The position numbers and the translations under genes are program-made. Source: an uncultured Alphaproteobacteria bacterium (GTDB lineage Bacteria; Pseudomonadota; Alphaproteobacteria; HIMB59). Taken from it: a stretch of DNA of 44,505 nt. Of this stretch, positions 32,253-39,676 are shown piece after piece. The notes under the pieces were generated by a model, which made no database searches, was not told where the DNA came from, and worked only from the letters and a program-made list of their open reading frames with translations. The stretch lies in assembly GCA_902521795.1 (NCBI GenBank), contig CABYSX010000011.1:1-44505 (forward strand), given 5' to 3'. Numbering within the stretch: position 1 is the first letter of the stretch; every line of letters starts with the position of its first letter.

Positions 32253-33147
32253 AATTGATAATAAATAAATTCTCAGGTGTTCTAAATAAATCATATGCTA
32301 AAAAAGAAGAAATAATTAATAGTAGCATTCCAAATGTTACTTTTAAATTTTCTTGATCAAGCAAATCAACTATTCTTGATGCAACTGCAGCACCAACAGA
32401 ACTACTAATTATTAAAACTAAAGCTAATACAAAATCTATATTTTGATTAATATAAATTTGCAAAAACAAAGACACAAATGCCACTATTGTAATGTTAAAT
32501 AGTGACGTTCCTATGACTGAAATTGTTTTCATTCCTAAAAGATAAATCATACAAGGTATAAGTATAAAACCCCCACCTATCCCAGTTAGACCAGTCAACA
32601 CTCCAATAAGAAAACCTATAAACAAAGGAGCTAAAATACTTATATATAATTTTGATTTTCTATATTTAAATTTTAATGGAAGACCGTGTATCCAAGAATG
32701 TTGATGTAATTTAAATTTTTTATCTTTATTAACAATATTAACTTTTGCAGTTTCGTATAGAATAAAAGTAGCAGTAATAATTAATAGGACGATATATATG
32801 CTATTTAAATAATTATCTATTAAGCCAATATTTTTGAGGTTATTTAAGACTAAAACTCCAAAAAATGTTCCAAATAATCCTCCAATAACCATTGTTACAC
32901 CCATTTGGTAATCTATATTTTTTCTTTGAAAATGACTTACTACTCCTGTTGAAGTAGATGCAAATACTTGAACGGTAGTAGTTCCAACTGCCACTGCTGG
33001 AGGTATTCCAACTAATATCAATAAAGGGGAGGATATAAATCCCCCACCAATACCAAAGAGTCCAGAAATAAAACCTATTCCAATACCCAGGGAAATTAAT
33101 ATATAAATATTTATAGATATTTCTGCTATAGGTAGGTAAAAATTCAT
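32245..33147 (-). CDS. TauE/SafE-family anion permease
   Basis: An integral membrane protein of 300 residues with about eight helices in two repeated halves. Each half begins with the family's glycine-rich motif: GIGIGFISGLFGIGGGFISSPLL near 20 and FLIGVLTGLTGIGGGFILIPC near 180. Members export or import sulfite, sulfoacetate or related organosulfur anions. The central loop (about 135-165) is basic and rich in His and Lys. First gene of the minus-strand unit continuing into TIGR02186 and Usp. The substrate is not predictable, though sulfur compounds are most common. Confidence 0.88.
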   Translation of the reverse strand: MNFYLPIAEISINIYILISLGIGIGFISGLFGIGGGFISSPLLILVGIPPAVAVGTTTVQVFASTSTGVVSHFQRKNIDYQMGVTMVIGGLFGTFFGVLVLNNLKNIGLIDNYLNSIYIVLLIITATFILYETAKVNIVNKDKKFKLHQHSWIHGLPLKFKYRKSKLYISILAPLFIGFLIGVLTGLTGIGGGFILIPCMIYLLGMKTISVIGTSLFNITIVAFVSLFLQIYINQNIDFVLALVLIISSSVGAAVASRIVDLLDQENLKVTFGMLLLIISSFLAYDLFRTPENLFIINYV

Positions 33148-33191
33148 ATATTGTTTAAAAATATTATACTTAAAATTAATAAAATAAATTA

Positions 33192-33725
33192 ATGATTAAA
33201 TACACCTTAGCATTCGCGTGTTCAAGCGATGGTTTTATTGCGAAATACTCCGGAGATAATCCATTTGAATGGACAAGCAATGAAGATAAAAATCACCTAA
33301 ATACCCTAATTAAGAATCATAAATGGCAGGTAATGGGTAGGAAAACACATGAATTAAATCCTAATGACACTAGGTCAAGAGTTATCTTTTCAAGAAAATA
33401 TCAAGAAATTAAACAAATCAAAAATTCAATTAATCAATTCTATTTTAACCCAGACTTTAATCAGTGGGAAGAATTTGAAAATATTTGCCAAGAAAGTGTT
33501 TTAGTATTAGGAGGAACTAGTGTTCACGATTATTTTTTATATGCTGACTTAATTGATGAGATTTTTATTACTATTGAACCTCTTACATTTAATGAGGGTA
33601 TACCAGCTTTTACATATATAAATTTTAAAGATTTAACCCCTTATTTAGAGGAAAGAGGATATCGTCATACTGAACAAAAAATTAATAATATTGGGTCTTT
33701 ATTAGTTAGTTTCTCTAAAATTTAA
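33192..33725 (+). CDS. RibD-C/dihydrofolate-reductase-like NADPH reductase
   Basis: A 177-residue protein with the DHFR-like fold of the RibD C-terminal family. Visible are the first strand YTLAFACSSDGFIA, WQVMGRKTHE near residue 47 (the NADPH-contact position), VLVLGGTSVHDYFLYADLIDEIFIT and FNEGIPAF. It lacks the catalytic features of true FolA and is too short for riboflavin RibD. Members reduce pterin or flavin precursors, and some replace FolA. It lies divergent from the permease and tail to tail with mobA, overlapping by 24 bases. The substrate is unknown. Confidence 0.75.
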   Translation: MIKYTLAFACSSDGFIAKYSGDNPFEWTSNEDKNHLNTLIKNHKWQVMGRKTHELNPNDTRSRVIFSRKYQEIKQIKNSINQFYFNPDFNQWEEFENICQESVLVLGGTSVHDYFLYADLIDEIFITIEPLTFNEGIPAFTYINFKDLTPYLEERGYRHTEQKINNIGSLLVSFSKI

Positions 33726-34307
33726 AAACTCAGTGTAATCATCTTTATCGTTTACATTAAAAAACTCAACTTTCTTATCTTTTGTAAAATTTAAAAAATC
33801 AAATCCTATTTCATCTGCAAACTTCATAATTTTGTATCCATCATTGTTTAAAAGAACATTTTCTAAATTCTTATAAATTTTTAAAGACCAAAAAGAAAAC
33901 ATTGGTTCAATAATATTATTAATTTTGGAAATATATGCATTGTTATTTTTTTTGGAAATTGAAAGAAAAATATCTATTATTTTAGTATTTATAATTGGTG
34001 CATCAGTAGGAAAAAGTGCAAACCATAGATCCTCATCTGTGTTCTTGTATAAATCCAGAGCACTATGTAAACCGGCTAAGGGTCCTTTATAACCTTCAAT
34101 CTTATCTTTAACGACTCTGTATCCTAATTCTTCGTACTTTTGAATATCCCTATTTGCATTTATAATTATTTCATATGATTTATCTTTAAGACTATTAGTT
34201 AAAATCTCAATAAAATTTTTGTTATTAAATTTTAAAAAACTTTTATTCTCATAGCCCATTCTTGAAGATTTACCCCCAGTCAGAATAACTGATATGAGTT
34301 TACTCAT
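33702..34307 (-). CDS. mobA: Molybdenum cofactor guanylyltransferase MobA
   Basis: Attaches GMP to molybdopterin to give the bis-MGD cofactor that formate dehydrogenase needs. The nucleotide loop VILTGGKSSRMGYENKSFL is at the N-terminus, followed by the GYKGPLAGLHSAL segment and the metal-site FALFPTDAPII. Length 201 is typical. It overlaps the fdhD stop by 8 bases on the same strand, so both are made together. Confidence 0.9.
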   Translation of the reverse strand: MSKLISVILTGGKSSRMGYENKSFLKFNNKNFIEILTNSLKDKSYEIIINANRDIQKYEELGYRVVKDKIEGYKGPLAGLHSALDLYKNTDEDLWFALFPTDAPIINTKIIDIFLSISKKNNNAYISKINNIIEPMFSFWSLKIYKNLENVLLNNDGYKIMKFADEIGFDFLNFTKDKKVEFFNVNDKDDYTEFLNFRETN

Positions 34308-35112
34308 TGTCGGTATATCTAAAGTCGCCAGACAAAATATTAAACCTTTTACCTCTTATTCTACCAATCATTGTTAAATTTTTCTTTCTAGCTATTTCAA
34401 CAGCCCAGGCTGTAAATCCTGAACGTGAGAGTAATATTGGTATCTCCATTTTAATGCACTTCAATACCATTTCACTAGTTAATCTACCTGTAGTGTAAAA
34501 AGACATTTCTTTAACATTAATTTTTTTCTCTAGTATCAAACCAGCAATTTTATCGACAGCATTATGTCTTCCTACATCCTCAAAATAGTAAAGAGGATTT
34601 TCCCCCTTACAAAGTACACATCCATGAATAGCACCAACAGATAAATACAAACTTGGTTCAGTATTAATTTTTTTTGATAAATTAATTAACTGTTGATGGT
34701 TAATCTTTATTTTTTTATTTAAGGTAATAGAATTTATTTCTTCAAACAAATCTCCAAATACAGTGCCTTGAGCACAGCCAGAGGTATTTACTTTCTTTTT
34801 TAACTTTTCTTCATAATTTGTTTTGCTATTGGTTCTAACAACTACAGTCTTTAGGTCTTTATGAAATTCAATTTTTTTTACATCCACAATACTATTCAAC
34901 ATTCCCTGATTGAATAGATATCCAATAGCTAAATATTTTGGATAATCACCTATAGTCATAATTGTAACAATCTCTTGATTGTTCAAATAAAGGGTAAGAG
35001 GTTTTTCTTCAATAATTGGAATTTTTGTTATCTCTCCTTTTTCATTAATTGATTTTTTTAATTTGAATAAGGATTTATTATTTACACTTGGTTTGATTAA
35101 AAAATCTGTCAT
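34300..35112 (-). CDS. fdhD: Formate dehydrogenase sulfurtransferase FdhD
   Basis: Transfers sulfur from a cysteine desulfurase to the molybdenum of bis-MGD, as required for formate dehydrogenase activity. Family motifs are EEKPLTLYLNNQEI, the YLAIGYLFNQGML helix, EDVGRHNAVDKIAGL and MEIPILLSRSGFTAWAVEIA. The sulfur-carrying loop reads TSGCAQGT with Cys113 present but Gly at 116, where E. coli has the second Cys of CxxC. The ATG at 35112 is chosen because the longer frame (from 35151) would run into mobB. The start is divergent from mobB. Confidence 0.92.
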   Translation of the reverse strand: MTDFLIKPSVNNKSLFKLKKSINEKGEITKIPIIEEKPLTLYLNNQEIVTIMTIGDYPKYLAIGYLFNQGMLNSIVDVKKIEFHKDLKTVVVRTNSKTNYEEKLKKKVNTSGCAQGTVFGDLFEEINSITLNKKIKINHQQLINLSKKINTEPSLYLSVGAIHGCVLCKGENPLYYFEDVGRHNAVDKIAGLILEKKINVKEMSFYTTGRLTSEMVLKCIKMEIPILLSRSGFTAWAVEIARKKNLTMIGRIRGKRFNILSGDFRYTDNE

Positions 35113-35141
35113 ATTTTTCTTGATTGTATTATGGTGACAAA

Positions 35142-35630
35142 GTGAAAACAATAGCTGTTATTGGTTGGAAAAATAGTGGCAAAACCACTTTGGTAAGTAA
35201 TTTAGTAAAATTTTTTAAAGAAAAAGAAATAAAAGTTGGTGTCGTAAAACATGCGCACCACTCATTTGATATTGATCATCCTAATACGGACAGCTATAAA
35301 ATTCGAAAATCTGGAGCATACAAAACAACACTGGTATCTGATAAAAGACTTGCTTTAATGGAAGAGAAAATTACACCAGATATACATTTAGGTAGTTTAA
35401 TAGATCTCAATAAAGATTGTGATTTATTAATATTTGAGGGTTTTAAAAGTTATGATGAGTTAATTAAACTAGAGGTACATATAAAAAAGGATGATAAAGA
35501 CTACCTCTACAAATCTATTAATAATGTAAAATACCTTGTTACTGATGATGATTTGGATCATCCAATACAAACCTTTGATCATAGTCAAATAGATAAAATT
35601 GCATCTGAGATATATAATGAAAATTCCTAA
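35142..35630 (+). CDS. mobB: Molybdopterin-guanine dinucleotide biosynthesis protein MobB
   Basis: GTP-binding protein that assists MobA in making MGD. The P-loop GWKNSGKTTLVSNL follows the start directly, and KVGVVKHAHHSFDIDHPNTDSYKIRKSGA and FEGFKSYDELIKLEV match the family. GTG at 35142 is used because family members begin 3-5 residues before the first strand; a TTG at 35124 in the same frame would add six residues. Length is about 162. It overlaps moeA by 14 bases. Confidence 0.9.
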   Translation: MKTIAVIGWKNSGKTTLVSNLVKFFKEKEIKVGVVKHAHHSFDIDHPNTDSYKIRKSGAYKTTLVSDKRLALMEEKITPDIHLGSLIDLNKDCDLLIFEGFKSYDELIKLEVHIKKDDKDYLYKSINNVKYLVTDDDLDHPIQTFDHSQIDKIASEIYNENS

Positions 35631-36795
35631 GTTAATATCATTAGAATTTGCACAAAAAATAATTATTCAAGAAAAAAAGAAATTATTTAAAGAAACTAGG
35701 GTTAAACTAGAGAAATCAAATAATGCGGTTGCATCAAGAGCAATTATTTCACCGATAAACCTTCCTCTACAAAATTGTGCAGGACTTGATGGTTACATTA
35801 TTTCAAATAAAAATTTAAAAAAAATATTGATATCGAAAAGATTACTTAACGCAGGACATTCATATAAAAAATTAAATCCCAAGTTAGCATATAAAATAAA
35901 TACTGGTGCCATTATTCCACAAAACTTTCAAAATTTTATTTCCTTAGAAAATGCAAAAATTGAGGACAATAATTTAATAATCGAATATTCTAAAATTTCT
36001 AATAAAGATATTAAAAAAAAAGGAGAAGATTTAAAAAAAAATAAAATTTTAGTCAAAAAAAATGAAAAAATTGATTTTATAAAAATTGCATTACTTTCAT
36101 CTGTAGGAATTACTAACTTATGGGCATACAAACCTTTAAATATTGGTGTCATATCTTCTGGAAATGAATTAATAAAATCTGGCAAAAAAATAAAAGACCA
36201 TCAAGTTTATGACTCAAACAAAAATCAAATAATTTATTTTTTGAAGAAATTTAATATAAAAGCTAAAGATTTAGGTGTACTAAAAGACAACCAGTTAAAA
36301 ATCAAAAGCTTTTATAAAAATAATCAAAATAAATTTGATATCATTATAAGTTCTGGTGGGTCATCATTTAGCTCTAAAGATTTTATATCATCTTTCCTAG
36401 AAGATAATACCAATCTACTTTTTAAATATGTAAGAATTCAACCTGGCCGACCAGTAATTTTTTCAAAATTAAAATCTAACTTTTATTTTTCACTCCCAGG
36501 AAACCCTTTAGCAGTTTTCATTAATTTATTTTTCTTAATAAGTTTATTTATAGATCCTTCTCGTAATAATAATTCAAGCATTACTAAATATTATAGATCT
36601 GCTTTTTCAGAAAATAAAAAATCTAATATAACAAAATTTTATCGTGTGAAATTATCTAAAAACTTATTACACACTCACAATTCAAAAGGATCAGCAAAAC
36701 TAATATCTCTTGCAGAAGCTGACGGGTTAGCTATCGCTCCAGAGGGTATAAATAAAATAAAAAAAGGTGAAAAGATTAATTTTATTGAATTTTAA
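35617..36795 (+). CDS. moeA: Molybdopterin molybdenumtransferase MoeA
   Basis: Inserts molybdate into adenylylated molybdopterin. Motifs include NCAGLDGYIIS near residue 50, KINTGAIIPQNF, GVISSGNELI, YDSNKNQI, IISSGGSSFSSKDF and the RPVIFSKL/FSLPGNPLAVFIN end. The start ATG at 35617 is preferred to an in-frame ATG six codons earlier because it reduces the overlap with mobB and matches the family beginning. At 392 residues it is slightly short. Co-transcribed with mobB and tail to tail with tusA (14-base overlap). The other cofactor genes (moaA-E, mog) are not in the window. Confidence 0.92.
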   Translation: MKIPKLISLEFAQKIIIQEKKKLFKETRVKLEKSNNAVASRAIISPINLPLQNCAGLDGYIISNKNLKKILISKRLLNAGHSYKKLNPKLAYKINTGAIIPQNFQNFISLENAKIEDNNLIIEYSKISNKDIKKKGEDLKKNKILVKKNEKIDFIKIALLSSVGITNLWAYKPLNIGVISSGNELIKSGKKIKDHQVYDSNKNQIIYFLKKFNIKAKDLGVLKDNQLKIKSFYKNNQNKFDIIISSGGSSFSSKDFISSFLEDNTNLLFKYVRIQPGRPVIFSKLKSNFYFSLPGNPLAVFINLFFLISLFIDPSRNNNSSITKYYRSAFSENKKSNITKFYRVKLSKNLLHTHNSKGSAKLISLAEADGLAIAPEGINKIKKGEKINFIEF

Positions 36796-37003
36796 ATTTT
36801 ATATTTACTAATTTACCTTCTTTTTTGAGCGAGATTATCTTATATTTATTTTCTTCACAAAAATTTTTAAAGTCAAACTGTGATAGAGGGTCATCACTTT
36901 CTATCGTGAGTACATCATTTTTCTTTAGTTTTTTTATAAATTTTTCAGCTTTTAATACAGGTATAGGGCACTCAAATCCTTTAGTATCTAGATAATAATT
37001 CAT
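36782..37003 (-). CDS. tusA: TusA/SirA-family sulfur carrier
   Basis: A 73-residue sulfurtransferase that carries persulfide sulfur from a cysteine desulfurase. The active cysteine is Cys12 in the family motif GFECPIPVLKAEK, followed by SDDPLSQFDFKNFC. TusA relatives are known to supply sulfur for tRNA thiolation and for FdhD-dependent activation of formate dehydrogenase. Placement among fdhD, moeA and the formate dehydrogenase genes suggests the second role here. The start is divergent from lysR with 27 bases between. Confidence 0.9.
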   Translation of the reverse strand: MNYYLDTKGFECPIPVLKAEKFIKKLKKNDVLTIESDDPLSQFDFKNFCEENKYKIISLKKEGKLVNIKFKIQ

Positions 37004-37030
37004 TTACATATATATTTATTTTAAAAATCT

Positions 37031-37912
37031 ATGGAAATAAAGAATTTAGAAATTATTTTAGCTTTAGACAGTGAGAAGCATTTCAATAGAGCAGCAGAAA
37101 AACTAAATATTTCCCAGCCTGCTTTATCTATGAAATTAAAGGCTTTAGAAAATGAAATAGGAGTAAGACTAGTAAAAAGAGGTAAGAACTATATTGGGTT
37201 AACTTCCGAGGGTGAAATTTTTAAAGAAAGATTTAAAAACATAGTTAAAGAATATTCTAATATAAAACAATTAAGCACTGAGTTAAAAAATAATTTAACA
37301 GGAAATTTAAGAATAGGTGTAATTCCAACTGCTTTATTAGAGGTCTCTTTTTTGCTCAATAGTTTCGTAAAGAAATTTACTAATGTTAAATTACAAGTTA
37401 TCTCAATGTCCTCAAATGAGATTGATCGAAATCTTCATGATTTTAAATTGGATCTTGGTATTAGTTATCTAGAAAATGAGCCAATTTTAGGAGTTGAAAA
37501 AATACCTCTTTATAAGGAGACATACTACTTAATTTCTAAAAAAGAGGATCTAAAAGATAAAAAGAAGATTAAATGGCAAGAATGTGGCAATTTAGATCTA
37601 TGTTTAATTTCAAAAGAAAATCAATTTAGAAGAATTTTAGATGCAGTGTTTAAAGAAAATAATATTAATCCTAGAGTTTTAATTGAGTCTAATTCGATGA
37701 CACATATATACTCTCATGTAAATAGTTCTGAATTTTCTACCATAATGCCATACATTTTTACTCAATCTTTTAACTACGATGAAAATACAAATTTTATTCA
37801 ATTAGTTTCACCTGAAATCATGCATAAAGTAGGTATTGTTCATATAGACGATAAAAGTCCCTCACCCATAAAAAATAACTTTCTAAAGTTCTTAAAAAGC
37901 TTTAATAAGTAA
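37031..37912 (+). CDS. LysR-type transcriptional regulator, probably of formate dehydrogenase
   Basis: A 293-residue activator/repressor of LysR type. The N-terminal winged helix-turn-helix spans about 1-60 (NLEIILALDSEKHFNRAAEKL, then ISQPALSMKLKALENEIGVRLVKR). The effector domain begins with NLRIGVIPTALLEV near 92. The gene lies directly upstream of, and in the same direction as, the formate dehydrogenase subunits, so they are the likely target. The effector is unknown. An inverted repeat overlaps its stop codon (next entry). A TATATT lies at 37011-37016, upstream of the start. Confidence 0.9.
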   Translation: MEIKNLEIILALDSEKHFNRAAEKLNISQPALSMKLKALENEIGVRLVKRGKNYIGLTSEGEIFKERFKNIVKEYSNIKQLSTELKNNLTGNLRIGVIPTALLEVSFLLNSFVKKFTNVKLQVISMSSNEIDRNLHDFKLDLGISYLENEPILGVEKIPLYKETYYLISKKEDLKDKKKIKWQECGNLDLCLISKENQFRRILDAVFKENNINPRVLIESNSMTHIYSHVNSSEFSTIMPYIFTQSFNYDENTNFIQLVSPEIMHKVGIVHIDDKSPSPIKNNFLKFLKSFNK

Positions 37913-37935
37913 TTATTATTAATTAATTACTTATT
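37904..37935. repeat. 12-bp perfect inverted repeat between lysR and formate dehydrogenase genes
   Basis: AATAAGTAATTA at 37904-37915 is the exact reverse complement of TAATTACTTATT at 37924-37935, with an 8-base centre. It covers the lysR stop and ends 40 bases before the fdsB start. LysR-type operators are typically AT-rich dyads of this kind, so it is a candidate operator. A transcription terminator is less likely because the stem has a single G-C pair per arm and no T run follows. Confidence 0.5.
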
Positions 37936-37975
37936 GATAATTGATTCTTAATAAAAAATTACTAAATTACACATA

Positions 37976-39676
37976 ATGAAAGAAGACTCTCAAAGTAAGA
38001 TTCATCCGGGTTCTGGTAGAAGAAAAGCACTTGAATTTAACAAAGGACGCCAAAGTGATGATCAGTCAATAGACGATCTTAAAAACCTTATACCAAACGA
38101 CTATTTTAGACAAAGAGATATGTTAATTGAAAGTCTTCATTTAATTCAAGATCGATATAAGTGTCTTAAACCTAAACATTTAACTGCCCTGTCAGAGTTA
38201 ACCAATTTACCTCTTACTGAAATTTATGAGACCGCCTCATTTTACGCTCACTTTGATATATACAAAGAAGATGATTTAACCCCACCAGATACAACTATAA
38301 GAGTGTGTGATGGTATTACATGCGAGATGAACGGATGCAAATCTTTGGAAAAAGATTTAAAAGATAATTTGGATAGTAATGTAAGAGTTGTCAGAGCTCC
38401 ATGTATGGGGAGATGCCACCAGGCACCAGTAGTTGAAGTAGGAAAAAAACATTTTGTAAATGCAAATTTGAGTTTAGTTCAAAAAGCTTTAGAAGAACAA
38501 GACACAAAACCTGTTATTCCAAATTACATTAGCTACGATGATTATGTAAAAGAGGGTGGATATAAAATTTTAAAAGACTGTATTGAAGACAAGAAAGACC
38601 CTATGAAGTTGATCGAAGAAATGGAGCAATCAGGACTGAGAGGTTTAGGTGGTGCAGGATTTCCAACAGGTAGAAAATGGAGATTTGTTAGAGCTGAGGA
38701 TAAACCAAGGCTCATGGCTATTAATGGAGATGAGGGTGAGCCGGGAACATTTAAAGATCATCATTATTTAACTCGAGATCCGCATAGATTCCTTGAGGGT
38801 ATGCTAATCGCTGCGTGGGTTGTTGAAGCTACTGATGTTTATATATACATGCGCGATGAATATCCTGATGTGATTAAATTTTTAAAAAAAGAAATTAAAA
38901 TTTTAGAGGATAATAACTTAAATATTAAAACTAGGATTCATTTTAGAAGAGGGGCAGGTGCTTATATTTGTGGTGAAGAGTCTTCTATGTTAGAGAGCTT
39001 GGAGGGTAAGAGAGGATTACCAAGACATAAACCTCCATTCCCCTCTCAAGTGGGTTTGTTTGGTAGACCCACTTTGATTCACAATGTTGAAACTGTTTTT
39101 TGGGTAAGAGAAATTTTAGAAAAAGGAGCGGTTTGGTTTAGTAGCCATGGTCTTAATGGTAGAAAGGGTTTAAGAACATACTCGGTTTCTGGAAGAGTAA
39201 AAAACCCTGGTGTGAAGTTAGCCCCAGCTGGTATCACAATAAAACAGCTCATTGATGAATATTGTGGTGGAATTCAAGAAGGACATACATTTAAAGCATA
39301 CTTACCAGGCGGAGCTTCTGGTGGTATCCTTCCTGCGAAATTAGACAATGTTCCATTAGATTTTGATACACTTCAAGAACATGGTTGTTTCATCGGATCT
39401 GCCGCAGTGGTGGTGTTATCTGATAAAGATAATATGAAGGATATTGCTAAGAATTTGATGTTCTTTTTTCATGATGAGAGTTGCGGTCAATGTACTCCAT
39501 GCAGAAATGGAACTGAAAAAGCTCTTAAACTAATGAATGAATCCTCCTGGGACGTTGATCTCCTCAAAGAATTATCATCAGCAATGATGGACGCCTCAAT
39601 ATGTGGCTTAGGACAGGCAGCACCAAACCCTATGCTGTCTGTTATAAAACATTTCCCTGAAGAGGTAACAAACTAA
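37976..39676 (+). CDS. fdsB: NAD-linked formate dehydrogenase, fused gamma-beta subunit (NuoE-NuoF-like)
   Basis: Electron-output module passing electrons from the molybdenum subunit to NAD. Residues about 35-170 are a NuoE/FdsG-like domain with helices and a thioredoxin-like [2Fe-2S] site at Cys111, Cys116, Cys143 and Cys147. Residues about 185-566 are NuoF-like, with the FMN/NADH glycine loop GLRGLGGAGFPTGRKW (220-235), INGDEGEPGTFKDHHY, GAGAYICGEESSML and a [4Fe-4S] site at Cys503, Cys506, Cys509 and Cys543. In Cupriavidus and Rhodobacter these are two genes, fdsG and fdsB; here they are one. The stop overlaps the fdsA start by one base. Confidence 0.93.
   Translation: MKEDSQSKIHPGSGRRKALEFNKGRQSDDQSIDDLKNLIPNDYFRQRDMLIESLHLIQDRYKCLKPKHLTALSELTNLPLTEIYETASFYAHFDIYKEDDLTPPDTTIRVCDGITCEMNGCKSLEKDLKDNLDSNVRVVRAPCMGRCHQAPVVEVGKKHFVNANLSLVQKALEEQDTKPVIPNYISYDDYVKEGGYKILKDCIEDKKDPMKLIEEMEQSGLRGLGGAGFPTGRKWRFVRAEDKPRLMAINGDEGEPGTFKDHHYLTRDPHRFLEGMLIAAWVVEATDVYIYMRDEYPDVIKFLKKEIKILEDNNLNIKTRIHFRRGAGAYICGEESSMLESLEGKRGLPRHKPPFPSQVGLFGRPTLIHNVETVFWVREILEKGAVWFSSHGLNGRKGLRTYSVSGRVKNPGVKLAPAGITIKQLIDEYCGGIQEGHTFKAYLPGGASGGILPAKLDNVPLDFDTLQEHGCFIGSAAVVVLSDKDNMKDIAKNLMFFFHDESCGQCTPCRNGTEKALKLMNESSWDVDLLKELSSAMMDASICGLGQAAPNPMLSVIKHFPEEVTN

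Noticed and set aside
35113..35151. Longer fdhD reading frame starting at 35151
   Set aside because: It would overlap the mobB start region and adds residues not seen in the family; the ATG at 35112 fits better.
37904..37935. Rho-independent terminator after lysR
   Set aside because: The stem is almost entirely A-T, lacks a following T run and sits just before a gene read in the same direction.
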